Part shown: positions 1 to 11,724 of the stretch, in pieces
How positions within the stretch are numbered: position 1 is the first letter of the stretch
How the letters are laid out: each line of letters begins with the position of its first letter
NCBI GenBank assembly: GCA_022036555.1
Contig: CM039130.1
Location: forward strand, 7,476,527-7,540,526
Length of the DNA stretch: 64,000 nt
Reading direction: 5' to 3'
Source: Microstegium vimineum
Taxonomy: Eukaryota; Streptophyta; Magnoliopsida; Poales; Poaceae
Notes under the pieces: model-generated
Databases searched by the model: none
What the model saw: only the letters and a program-made list of their open reading frames with translations
What the model was told of the DNA's origin: nothing
Made by a program: the position numbers and the translations under genes

Positions 1-1303
1 GAATACGCCAAGGGACGGCGCGTTATGACTTAAAAAGGCTCGGGGTTTATTTTGCAAAAGCGTCGGCCGAAAGGGTATCGGCCGTTGTGATCCACCTGAT
101 CCAGGATGGACGGCTGAGATTAGATCAGAGAGGGGCAGGGCGGCGCGACGGCCGGGGACAGAGCCAACGGTGGCGCCATGGCCGGAGATGGGCGGCGCAG
201 TGCAATCCGCCGCCTCGGTGCACTATTTTCGACACGATACGGTCAGGGAGGGAGAGGGGAGAACGGCGAACACTACGGCGGGGTTGGTTGAAGCCGCAGG
301 GGCACGGTCGCGGCTGTACTCGCGGCGGGGCGGCTCTGTGTCGCCGGCGGATGTGGGGCGGCGCAACAGAGGGGTTGAGAGAGGGAGAGCGAGCTCCTGG
401 GAGCTATCTTACTAGATTGCGAGGCTCGGGAAGCAATCGAGCGGCCCGGAGAAGCTCGGCAAGCGCAGAGCGACGGCGGCGGCTCTGTGCTCGGCGTGCG
501 GAGGCGGCGGCTGTGTCTCAGGGGCGCTCCGAGAGGGCGAGGTGAGGGCGGTGTGGTGCGGGGCTCTGCTTAAATAGCCCGGAGGCGTAGCTGCGAAGGA
601 AAGGGGGAGATCTCCTGCCCCGTTTGCGTTCGGCCGAGAAGGAAATCGGCGGCGCGCAGGGAAGGAAAGGGAGGGGAGGAGGAAGAAGGAAAGGGTCAGT
701 GGGCGGCTACCAGGTGGGTCATACACGTCGGGGCAGAGCTGAGCTGAAACGCGTGCGGTCGGGGGGGGGGATTCCCTGCTCCAAACGTGCTCGGCCGAGG
801 GGGGATTCGTCGGTGCGGGAGAAAGGAAGGAGAGGAGGAAGAAAGGAAGGAGAGGGAGATGGAGCTGACGCGTGGGGTCTCCCTGTCAGTGGCCGAGAGA
901 GAGCTGAGCGCGTCGGCCTGCGCGGGTGGGGAGATGGGCCGGCCTGCTGGGGACTGGCCCAAACCGAGAGAGAGAGAGAGGGGGAAAGGACTGGGCCGAG
1001 AGAAGGGGCCTCGGGCCAGAAAGAAGAAAGGGAGGGAGAGAGAAAATAAAGTGCTTTTCCTTTTATTTCTGAAATTCCAAACCTTTTTCAAAACACAATT
1101 TGAATTCAAAATTTGAAATTTGAAAATTCCAAGCAATACAAAACACTATGCACCAGCATGTATGCAACAAAAGTGTCTCTACTTGTGATGATTTTTATTT
1201 TATGAAATATTTATATATTTTCCCTAGGTTTTAATGTCCACCAAAAATGCATTTATCCAATTTTTAGTCTATTTGTAAAGGATGCAAAATTTTGGGTGTT
1301 ACA
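1..1303 (-). mobile_element. Gypsy-type LTR, cut by the window edge
   Basis: Read on the minus strand, this segment begins TGTAACACCC at 1303, the usual first bases of many grass Ty3/gypsy LTRs. It runs through an AT-rich stretch (1050-1300), then a GC- and purine-rich stretch. A minus-strand TATA-like TATTTAAG lies near 566-575, so transcription would start near 540 and proceed toward base 1. The ORFs here are long only because of the GC/GA-rich composition and do not resemble proteins. The inner LTR boundary, primer site and coding region are outside the window. It could be a solo LTR or one end of a full element. Confidence 0.55.
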
Positions 1304-1519
1304 GAGGGCGTGCAACCGTGCTTGAGGCCAGTGTGACCGGTGTGAGCTTGACGTTCGAGTGCTAGGCGAGGTGGGTATAGGGTCGAGATGTATGGCGCGA
1401 GACAAGGCAGGGTTGGGGTCGACGCGGCCAGCGCCGCTAGTGGCATGGCTAGCATGGTTGGCAGTGGACATGTTTAGTTGGGTGATCATGTGCTAAGGGC
1501 ACATGGACGGGGCGAGTGA

Positions 1520-1949
1520 GAGCATGTCCAAGAGACTCTGTAAATGCTCCCGTAATATCGTAAATGCTCCCGTAATATCCGATTTAGAGATTTTATCGAA
1601 AAAACCCACGTCCAACAGCTTCGCTACCTGATTTTATAAAATCCGGAGTGCTCTATTCTGTAATTCTCGATCGGGAGAATTTATGAGTGGGCGTCGCTCG
1701 CCATCCGTCTTTCCTCCGTCCAATTCCGTGCATGCAGGCACCTTGTGGCACAACCACCTGCCCTTTCCGTGCTTGTTGTCGTAGATATAAACGGATCTAT
1801 ATGACTCTGGCCCAATAGAAATTTGGATTGGAGAGTGGATTAAAGAAGCTGTTGTGCTGTTTCATTAATTTGAAGAGCTATCTATTTTAGAGATCATCTA
1901 AATTGTAGTTTTTGAAGATCTATTTTACAAAATCTGTTGGAGATGCTCT
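1520..1949. mobile_element. TIR MITE, GAGCATCTCCAACAG family
   Basis: The ends are inverted: the left starts AGCATGTCCAAGAGACTC and the right, reversed, reads GAGCATCTCCAACAGA. About 25-30 bp match imperfectly. The body is AT-rich and non-coding. This terminus is common on small non-autonomous DNA elements in grasses. I could not find a clean target duplication. The related terminus at 14642-15922 supports the family assignment. Confidence 0.55.
1541..1580. repeat. 20-bp tandem duplication
   Basis: The 20-mer starting TAAATGCTCCCGTAATATC occurs twice in direct succession (1541-1560 and 1561-1580), differing only at the last base. It lies just inside the left end of the MITE and looks like local slippage. 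Confidence 0.9.
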
Positions 1950-4790
1950 GAGCAAGGTGTTGGAAGGAAAAAACGAAAGAAGCATGAATTGTTCATTTTC
2001 CACTAATTAGTGACAGTGGTAGGTAATGTCCACTAACTACACAAAATTAGAGTTTTTAGAACACCCGTTGAGGTGCTCCATGGATTTGCTGGATCTAGGA
2101 TGTAGATCCACATTTTTGGCAGATCTAGAGTTCACGAAGCTAGACTGCTTGGTTGAAAACAATTGAGAGAGAGAGAGAGTTGTTTTTTTAGATCTGGAGC
2201 TACGTGTGGAGCTCTATCAAACACCCCCTTACTAATTCCCTATGGCCTAGAAAATGTGGTGTTTACTCTTATTTTGGTGATCCTATGCAGAAGCTAGGTT
2301 TCATGTTTATTATTCAATTATCCTACTATCACATTCCTAGGTAATGTCCTTTTAGATAATTATATTGGTGAAGTTTCAATGATGGGTGCCTTTAAGATTT
2401 CAATCAAATGCATTGTGTGTTCTATATATATATACACACATATAGTAGACAGGTCATATATACACTTATATGTTTAAGTAGTTAGTTCCTACATTGCAAG
2501 TTCATAGTTTCATTTTCTCCTTATATATTATAGGAGATATCTCACCCTAGAATTATTACCTTGTAAGAGAAAAAAGTTTTGCCATTACATTTCCCATAAC
2601 CTACCATCGGTCCATCACTGACCATTTCTTTTGCATTTTGGTTATAGGAACATGTTGGCAACACCAACTCCTCTGTTTACTTCAACTACCCCAACTACCG
2701 TACTTTGTTCCCTGTTTGGGCTCTTGGAGAGTATCGCCGCAAAGTACTTGCCAAGAATAATTGAAGGGACCCTATGCAATGCAAAAAATATCATATGTAG
2801 TATTATGTCACATATTAAAGGAAAATTATATTGAATCAATAAAAACACGTACTTGTTCTATCATGAAATGTAATTCAGTAGCCGCGTACAAGCTAGATTG
2901 CAATGGGCCATGTAATCATGTATAAGTATTGATTATGATTTATGGATACTATTATGAACACCCTGATCACAAATAAGTAACAATTGGATTTGTGTACAAT
3001 CAAATTATCTAGACTTTTAAACCGTTTTGGGTTTAGCATTTGCATGTGTAGCGTTTCCTCCGCAAATAATTTTAGAACAAGATATATTTTATATACTTCA
3101 TAAACATGGTGCCACATGCATGTAATACTTTGGCCCATTAGTGTCCTGGTTTCGGGTCCTTATTATGGAAAAGTGTAAATATGCAATAAATTCTAATAAT
3201 CTATTAATTGCTTCATGGTTTTTGTTCCGTGTAGAATAACTTTTTTTAGAATTACACAATACAATGCACGCACACTCACCCTTATGAATACACGTACGCA
3301 AACCCTATCTCTATAAGCACCTCCGAATAACTAAGCCGGCATATCTCTCTCCTTTGCGTAGTAGGCCCAAACCGGACTAGTATTCAAAAGTCAAAACCCA
3401 CCAGCCCCAACTCCTTTGAATCTCCACCCCGCGGCCCAGTGTGCCTCTTGGCCCCGCAAGGCTGAGTGGACGCTCCCTCCCTCTCTCTGCCTCTTTGACC
3501 AACGGGTCCCGCGCCGCGGTTCTGTTAGGTGGGGCCACTCGCCCGGACCTCTTCAAAACATGTGCTTGTGCTTTTGTGTCTTGTAGGTCCCAAAGTTAGC
3601 TGTGTGACTGAACGGCACCAGAGAACCCTTGAAGCCGCCCCCAGCAACGTCATTATGGAAGATGGCAACGAATGATCCCACAATGCAAGAGGGAGACCCT
3701 AAATACAGATTTAATAGTGTACTAGAAAAACTACGCGGCAAGGCCGCGCATGGCCATCCTTAGCTTTTTTTTTCTTTCTGTAGTTAGATAGATGATTACG
3801 AATAATAGTAATTGAATTGTTCTTTATACAATACATTAGTGACATTTTTCGTGTTAATTGAAAATCATTATTTACCTGTATATGTAAATCGCTTTTATTT
3901 GTAGTCTTACAACTAGTTGTGGTCTATTTGTGATGATTTTTTTAAAAAGTTTTAGCAGGTTTGTTGTTGCACTTGACATATATTTTGAACACTCCATTAT
4001 TTAGAAGATATTATTTAAGTTTTTGGCTATTTTTTTATGGAGAAAGAAGGGGTAAATGCATTTATTAAGGACGGAGGAGCATCTTTTCATGGAAGCTTTA
4101 ATGTAATTATGAAATGAGGAAATGCGACATCGAACTATGAAATTTGACAATACATATACACGACATGAGGAGTTCTAAATAACTCAATTTTCTATTTTTC
4201 GATCTTTATCTGATTTTCATATTTACCGCTAAAAATATAGTCAAACATGTACAATAATAAATTTCTACTAAAACATGTTTTATTATGGATCTATTGAATA
4301 TATCCATTCATGAGGATTTCAAAACAAAATTATTTTCTATTTTATGATTTTTTGGTGATTTAATACGGATTTTTAAAGTTCTAGCAAATTTATTAATAAA
4401 ATAAAAAGATTAATAGATACGGAAAAACAATATCAGCTCAAATTCAGCCCACTGAGGGCCAGGGAGATGGAGCAAGCCGGTCCATAAAAGTCAAAGGCCG
4501 GTAGTGCAGGTTGATTTTAGTAAAGTTTGAGGGATTTTTTGAAAAATATCCTGAGAGAGGAGGTCGGACTGCGGGTTGATTCACTAAAACTTGAGGGATG
4601 TTTTTGCCAAATAGCCTAGGTTTGCACGATCTAGGCCGTCCGCACACCCGATCGGATGGCCGGGAAAAGCGGGCGATGTGGCCACGCTGTCCCATCAGAG
4701 CTTCCCTTACAGATTCGTGATTGTAAGATATACAACTCTTAATTATATATACGATATATATAAGAAATAAGAAATAGAGTAATATGTATA

Positions 4791-4793
<3 letters not shown>
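1950..4793. other. Intergenic, no gene recognised
   Basis: AT-rich sequence with no ORF that resembles a protein. It holds a short (GA) run near 2165-2180, an AT/AC run near 2423-2443 and scattered MITE-like ends such as the sequence ending CAAACACCCCC near 2225. The 3380-3560 part is more GC-rich but shows no coding pattern. Confidence 0.5.

Positions 4794-4828
<35 letters not shown>
4794..4828. repeat. (TA)n microsatellite
   Basis: An uninterrupted run of about 17 TA dinucleotides in AT-rich intergenic sequence. Confidence 0.95.
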
Positions 4829-4830
<2 letters not shown>

Positions 4831-6872
4831 GGTCTAGGGTTAATTATTTAGAAAGTTGTTGTAAAACCTAAATTTCTCTAGGGGTTATATTCTAAAACAC
4901 CCTAATTCTCATGAAGTACATGATCGACTTTACAAGAGTACAGTTCCAATTTATTGCTTAGATTAATATTGACTAGTGTTCTCCTATAGTCCTGTTAAGA
5001 CATGCTTGGTCTTTTGATCTTTCTAGCCTTAACTTTACATGTGAATGGTTTGATCCAAAGCAAATATGATGGAAATTTGCTTATAATCACTATTTTTTGA
5101 TATTTTTGTGGGTGAGCCAGTACAAGTAGTCGTGGCGAGACACCAGTACAAGTATCGGCATCGAAGATCGACAATGGGCAACGACAATGTGAACATAGAG
5201 CTTGTTGTGTTGATAACATGTTATAAACATGCATCTTACCAACGGTTAGGATGTTCCCCTCTCTATCTCTGATCAATATAAGGAGACTATTTGTGGTAAT
5301 TATAATCCAGCGTTCCTATGTATATATAGTCCTACTAAGGGCTAAGAATTTGGTAATTAAGAGCCCGAACAAGGATTAGGATTTTCCTTTTTCTTTTAGA
5401 ATAGAATCTGTATATTTTACAACAGATATATTATGTGCCATTGAAGCATAGTATTTTGGATTTAAGACCCATTTGTCAAATTGTTTCCGTTTCTAGTAAG
5501 AATAGGCAGGATTAGAGCCAATCGTCTCTGGCTCGGAAGGATTCTTAATCGTTGTTGTCTAAGAGTGTGAAACGAAAGACATAGTTTCATCATAGTGATA
5601 CTAGTTCTACCTACCCACGTCGTTTTTTTAATTAAACTTTTATAAGTGGAAAAAAAGTTAAAATATTTAAAAAAGGTTGAAGTTATGACCTTTTAAACAT
5701 ATTTCAATATTCTGATTTTTCCAATAGAACCCATATTTTTTAAATCCTCCGGACAGACGGTGTCATCATAAATTTAAAAACAATAATTATATTAATGATA
5801 TATGGATTCAATATTATAAACAAGAAGATCCAAACATGGGTAGGAAAAAAACAGCAACAATGGTAGCAAACAACTACTAATAGAACTCTTAACAACCAAC
5901 AGTAGCAACAAAAGCCGAGTCCCCTTGATAGTTGAAGGCCCAGCCCAGTACATGTGGCCCAACAATCTCCATCCCCACGTCGGCAGCCCAGCAAGAAGAA
6001 GCCTGCCCGAGAGTCGCAACTCCTCACCGTCGACGTCGTCCTCTTCCTCTTCTCCCTCGCTGCTTCTCTCGGGTCGCCCCACCGGCCAAATCGAGCCTAG
6101 CGCCAATCACCGGCCGGCGGCCAAATCAGATGGCGGCGGTAGCATGGCCACATCCAAGAGAGGGTACGGTGCCGGTTAGCCACGCAAGGGCCAGCGGAAT
6201 AAAGGCGCGCCAGGCGCGAGGCCGTATAGAGGATGGACGAGCGCAAGCGGCGTCGATTCGCCGGCGGGGAGAACAGGCGGCAACCCGCAGTCGCTCATGC
6301 GCTACTGCAACACGCCGCACATACACAGCACGCCAGGTTGTTGTTCCAACTCGGTTTTGTAGCAACTGTTCAATTGTTTGTGGTTATGTAGCAACTAGCA
6401 GGTTGTTTTACTTGGGTTTTAATCTGAATTTTGCACAGAAACTACTACGCCTATTATTCAACCAAGCCAACCTTCTGAATCTGTACAAGTGCAATCATCA
6501 GAACTAATAATAGAAGAACTGATAGAAGCACAAATGTCGTGCAACCGGGCATCAGTAGAAACATGAGATATTGTGGCTTCACATGCTGATCCTGGGCTTC
6601 ACATACTGCAGAGCCCATTCTGCATATTGCATTTTATTGCATAGTTGACACAGGCAGTTAGACTATCAGATTGTAATTTCATATTGTGGCTTTCATTTCT
6701 TTGAGATATCTACCAAACTATGCATATGTTCCTTCTCTTCTATTAGCTACTATCAGTATGTAGGCTGGGTTTGGGTTTTTTGGCCCTTAGGTAGTGGTCT
6801 TAGACATGAAGATTCTCTAGCTCTGCTACTGATTTAGAAATAGGTCATGAGGATGGAATTCGATCTTTTCTT
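4829..6872. other. Intergenic with a GC-rich patch
   Basis: Mostly AT-rich. A GC-rich patch at about 5925-6380 has open frames on both strands, but the translations are low-complexity (Ser/Pro/Arg- or Glu/Asp-rich) and match nothing I know. It may be a displaced 5' exon or leader fragment. No gene is claimed. Confidence 0.4.
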
Positions 6873-6873
6873 A

Positions 6874-7070
6874 TGATACCATGTAGAGAGATAGCGAGTG
6901 ATAAGGCAAACACTACACAACCTTGGAGCGATGACCTTTCATATTTATAACTAATAATACAACATATATGATATGTGTACAACACAGAAGTTTGTACAAA
7001 CTCTACCACAAACCAAGTCAGGTACGATGTTTTAATCACCCAATTTTGTTTTTTAATGGAAAGATGCATG
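6874..7070 (-). mobile_element. Probable Copia LTR remnant
   Basis: On the minus strand a TATA-like TATAAATATG (about 6940-6950) is followed by an LTR-like tail ending TCTACA at 6882. Next comes TGGTATCA (6874-6881), the start of the initiator-Met tRNA primer site used by many Copia elements (full form TGGTATCAGAGC; here it degrades after eight bases). The far end of the LTR is not clear. The piece lies just downstream of the broken LRR gene and may relate to loss of that gene's 3' end. Confidence 0.4.
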
Positions 7071-7359
7071 TTAAGAACATAGAAAAGTGAATGAACTCTT
7101 GTTTCTATTCTAAAAGATCCAAGATGTCAAACTAAACGTGAAATGTTAGCTTAATGGTGATTACCAAGATAATAAACTACATGCTAGTTTTTTAAAAGTT
7201 CTAGTAGTTCTGTTTTTTTATTACAGTGAATCTCCTTGAACAGAAATGAGATGAACATAGATTTAAAGTTCTGTAATGTTATGTGGCTGGATATGTAACA
7301 CCACATTGGCAGCAATACTAATCTCCTAGTTGTTAACTGAATGTTACAAAGCTCATGGG

Positions 7360-9761
7360 TTACAATTCTGCATAAATCTTCGTACTTGCACATCTGCACT
7401 TCATGGTATAGTACACATACATGAAGCTGTCATGTTCTCTGATAGCAATTGTGGCAAAGAAAAACACAATAAATGAAATGACAAGCACTGTTATCTCTTC
7501 TTTAACAGGATCCTTTTTTGTACCTTCTGTTGAGAGGTCATCATTGTCTGATTCCAAACGGTGCCCATGGGCATTGAAATGTAAAGACAGGAGAGGGTCT
7601 CCAAGAAATGATTGCTCGTCAAAGGTGGAGAGTTGGCCAGTAGATGGAACATTGCCAGAGAGAAGCGGATTGTATGAAACATTGAACTTACTCAGTTTAT
7701 AGAGCTGGTTCAGACTTGATGAAAGTTCATTAGAGAAGTTGTTAAAAGACAAGTCAAGGGTCTCAAGGAGTACCATCTGACCAATCTCAGATGGAATGTC
7801 ACCAGAAAGTATGTTCATAGAAACGTTAAGGACAACAAGTGACATTTGACTAATCTCTGATGGTAGGACACCAGAGAGCAAGTTATCATCAAGAAGGAGC
7901 AAGTTGAAGTTTCTCATTGCAGAAATCATGGGTGGTATCTGTCCTGACAACAGATTCCCTGATAACCTAACATAACCCAAGATGATACATGGCTTGATAG
8001 AAGGTGGTCTAACAATACCATACCCCTTCAAGATTCGGTCCCCTAGGCTCTGACAGTCCTTCCAAGACATATCTGGTTCGACATAATTGAACCCTGGGTA
8101 ACCAAGGGGAATCCACCGCATCACAGAGATACACTTCCTGGTGCCAATCTCCAATTGTGCAGCATCCTTTTGATTCCTAGCAAATGTTGGACTAGGGTCT
8201 CTCCCAACACCTGCTATCTCTTGGGGAATCTTACCAGATAGCTTGTTTGCCGCAAGGTTGAGCCAGAGCAAGCTGGTACAGTTCCCTATTTCCTTTGGGA
8301 TCTCTCCAGAAAGTTGGTTTCCAGCAAGCATCAACACGAGAAGTGAGGAGAGGTTACCGATATCTTCAGGGATACCGCCAGATAGGTTGTTGTATGATAG
8401 GTCCAACACTTGGAGCTGGGCAATCTGTCCATACACCGGGGGTATCTGCCCAGAGAAGTTATTCTCAGCAAGTACAAGGTATTTGATGCTTGTCATGCTT
8501 GCGACCTCCATGGGTAGCTTTCCGATGAACCGATTGAGGCTGAGATCAAGCATGATCAGCTTAGGTAGCCTAAGAATGCCAGAGGGCACAATTCCCTCAG
8601 TATAATTGTTTGAGTGAAGTATGAGATGCGTCAAACTTTCTAACTTCCCAAAGAATCCTTGCACCTCCCCACCAAAACCGTTGTCACTAATGTCCAAGTA
8701 CTTTAGTGCAGTACAATTCATTAGGCTAAGTGGCATCTCATTGGCAAAGCTGTTGCTCCCTAGGATTAGTTTTTCAAGCCCAGGAATTACTCCAATTCCT
8801 GGTGGTATCTGCCCATCAAAAGTGTTCCCCGATAGCGACAGGTATGTCAAACTGGAGCAATTTGCTATGGAATTAGGCAAATTGCCAAACAGATGGTTGC
8901 CGGAGAGGTCCAGAAACTGTAGTTTGCATCCCTCTGGGAACATGTCAAGTGGAATGCTTCCAGTCAAGCCATTCTCAGCAGCATTGAATTGAATTAAGCT
9001 TGCAATGCTCTGTGTGACCTGGCCAGTGAAGCGATTCAAGCTGAGATCCACATATTCAAGTCCTGAACAGTTATCAAGCAAGCCAACAATGTTGCCTCTG
9101 AAACTGTTGCTGGAGACGTTGAGGATGGTGAGTTCGTCACAGGTTGCAAGAAAGTTCCTGCTGATTTCCCCCTCGAACCGATTCCGTGAGACATCTAATG
9201 TTCTCAGGTTTGCCAGGCTGGATATGTTAAGGACTCCACTGATGAGGTTGTACGAGAGGTTAAGGTGCTTCAGTCCCAAGCATCTGTTGAGATCAACTGG
9301 GAGTTCACACAGTGATGGAATTGTCTGAGAGATCTAGATGAATGAGGCTTTTGAGACTTGAAAAATTCCTGAAGAACGGTCCTGAGATGCTGGAGCTAGA
9401 GAGGTCCAGGGAACTCACACGGCCGTTCATGTCACATCCAACTCCTTGCCAGTTGCATGGCGAGGCCTCTGACTCCAACCATCCATCATATGCACCTCGG
9501 TTTATTTGGTTATTTGCTTGCAGAAAGTCCTTGAGCTCGATGAGGACCTCCATGTCATCGTTGTTTCCGCTTATCAGCTCAGCTATACAAGTACAAGTAA
9601 AAGGATCAAACTTAAAGACAACAAGATTCATAAATAGCAGACATGCAAGAGTGCTTCAGTGATCGACTCATACCAAAGATTAGTACTGAACACATCAATT
9701 CGAGAAGATGCTGAAGTCTGGACATGGATGCAGGATTATGGATAGCCTCTGTGGAGTTCAT
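7360..9761 (-). pseudogene. Truncated, frameshifted LRR receptor kinase (BRI1-like / At1g74360 type)
   Basis: A leucine-rich-repeat receptor gene without its kinase. Exon 1 (9761-9674) gives a short N-terminus and signal peptide (a second ATG at 9725 fits better as the secretion start). A 91-bp intron (9583-9673, GT..AG) follows. Exon 2 carries an LRRNT_2 cap (ELKDFLQANN.., CNWQGVGC), many LRRs of the LxxLDLSxNxFxGxIP type, and an island of about 70 residues (CISVMRW to KPCIIL) typical of BRI1-like and At1g74360-like receptors. Near 9290-9305, after DNSIT, a net one-base shift creates TGA and breaks the frame; the downstream ORF restarts at 9279. The C-terminus has a hydrophobic segment (VLVISFIVFFFATIAI) and then about 25 unrelated residues before stop; no kinase follows. 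Known family members bind peptides or brassinosteroids; no ligand can be inferred here. A sequencing error could explain the frameshift but not the missing kinase. Confidence 0.85.
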
Positions 9762-11724
9762 GAGATAAGACTGTTTGTGTTTGTTTTTGCAACTTGTCCA
9801 GCAAAGCTCTAGTAGCACCTCAATATATATATAGCTTATAAATGAGGAGCAGGTCTCCCTCTGTCTCATGGAAAACGTGATATTGATATATTAAATGATA
9901 GTTTCCGTCAAGTCGTAGTCTGTCTCTCCGTGTGCTGGAGAGATTTGGTCAAAAGGCACATGCTTTCAGGAAGAGAACATTCCGGGTGCCTTCATTCGCA
10001 CCTCAGATGAACATAACTAACAGGTGTTAATATGTTGACAGATACTAACATATACAGTATAATAGTGGATTAGTGGTGTCTGTTTTCAAATTTAATCGAG
10101 CTTATCATATTTCATTAGGTTTCTTATCTTATCTTATCTTTGGTCTCGGAGTTGGATAGTAGTCCGTATGAGTGATCTAATTTAAAACAAGTGTTCGTGG
10201 TGACCTCATCAATTTAAAGTTCTGTGCTCATAGTTTTTTAAATATATGAATAAAGTTGCTGTGCTAACAGGTGAATGTTTGCGCATAAACATGAGCATCT
10301 GTTTTTTTATATGCTTTTGAAAAAAAATATATTAAACTACTCATCTGGTGTTATTCTCTTTTCTTAATTATTATTATTAATTAGGGACTGGTGGTACCTT
10401 TGGACGCCAACTACGTTATATGCTAGCAGTAGGCTTGGATAGTTGAATGTACAGTACGTCACTTGGAACATTTTCTTCTCGACCGCTGATGAAAGTTGAC
10501 TTATCTGTTGGAAGTCGCTAATTTCGTTAGCGTCTCTTTCTGTTCTACATAGAGAGAACGTGACGTATAGGTTTCCCAGCCTGTGTTTTCAGAGATGCCA
10601 GCGTCAACGTCCGCCTTCTTTTATGCTGAACACTGCTATGGAGTTTTGTGATGTTTGGTGGTGGTAGTACTAGGTAGACACCGTGCGTCCATGCCATGCA
10701 TCTTCAAGAGTTGTGGGCTTTCAATTCTTGTTTTAGGAGCTTTAACTTCAACAGTGGCCTATTTGGTAGAGCTGTTCTTCAATTGTGCTCCTTGACTCAC
10801 TGATGAAGTGATTCTGTGGCTGAAAATGGTTCTCTTTTATTATTTAGCCAATTTTTTTATACGACACGTACAACGCACGTTTTGGAAAAAAAATTAGCCT
10901 AAACTCTTAAAATCAGTACGAAGAATCACTTCACAGAATCAGATTAAGCTACCTTTTTCAGATCTCAGACTATTAGTTCATTTCAGAGAATCACTTCACA
11001 GAATAGCGGAGAATCAGTTCTCGCTGAAAAATGCGTTTGACAACCAGGGATGATTCTCCGCAGAGGGCATCCAAACAGCCCCATAGTATATATACTCTGT
11101 GTATATATTATATTGCAGTACAATTGATGAATCGTGTTCCTCTTTTTTTATCGGATGTCTTCGTTCCTCTTTTTTGCAGCATATGAAACGAGTTGACACA
11201 ACCAGTGAGTTTCATATGGTCGCTCGGTGGGCCAGTATCCCACCCAGTATGCCAGTGGCCCGATTACACTGTATAACTTCTTTCAATCGCAAAATACAAA
11301 ACAAAACGGAGCTAACTAAATGGGGGAAAGCCCAGCAAGCTTCGCCTGGAACAGAGTCGGAATGCCTAATTGCCCACTCTGCCCAGGTCCACAGAACAGG
11401 TAAGCCCAGATTCGGCTGCACAAAAAAGTGGGCCCTTTTATTTTTGAACTTACCTGTTTTGTCTGAATTATCTTCAGTTACTTATATGTGGTCCTTCCGA
11501 TATTTTTTAGACTTATTACCGGTGTTAGTCAACAGTGAGAGTGTGAAACGACGATGTTGCCTCATGGCCCCGTTTGGAGCAATTCATTCTCATAACCATA
11601 ATTTAGCGTATATATGTTCAGACGATGTAAATTTGGCAAAAGAAAAGGTACAAACAGAGTAAAATAACTATAGTACAAACCTGTTTTTAATATAATAATT
11701 ATATATACACTCTCCTAAATAAAT
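9762..11724. other. Upstream region of the LRR gene; intergenic
   Basis: AT-rich. TATATATATA near 9823-9832 lies about 60 bp upstream of the first ATG and could be the TATA box of the LRR gene. A MITE-like segment lies at about 10755-11082. Another grass MITE-like end (GGCCCCGTTTGGAGCAATTC) starts near 11566. The 187-residue ORF at 11099-11662 has no recognisable features and is not called. Confidence 0.45.
10755..11082. mobile_element. Candidate MITE
   Basis: The left end reads GGCCTATTTGGTAGAGCTG; the right end, reversed, reads GGGGCTGTTTGGATGCCC. The body holds several copies of the motif AGAATCACTTCACAGAATC or its complement. This is the general look of hAT- or Harbinger-derived MITEs in grasses. 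No certain target duplication was seen. Confidence 0.35.

Noticed and set aside
87..1116. Several long ORFs on both strands at the left edge
   Set aside because: They lie in a GC/GA-rich LTR, read as Arg/Gly/Glu-rich low-complexity protein in all frames and resemble no family.
5925..6507. A 191-residue ORF in a GC-rich patch
   Set aside because: Low-complexity translation, opposing open frames on the other strand, no domain, no convincing start context.
11099..11662. 187-residue plus-strand ORF between the LRR and UGT genes
   Set aside because: No domain, mixed composition, spans MITE-like sequence, no promoter seen.
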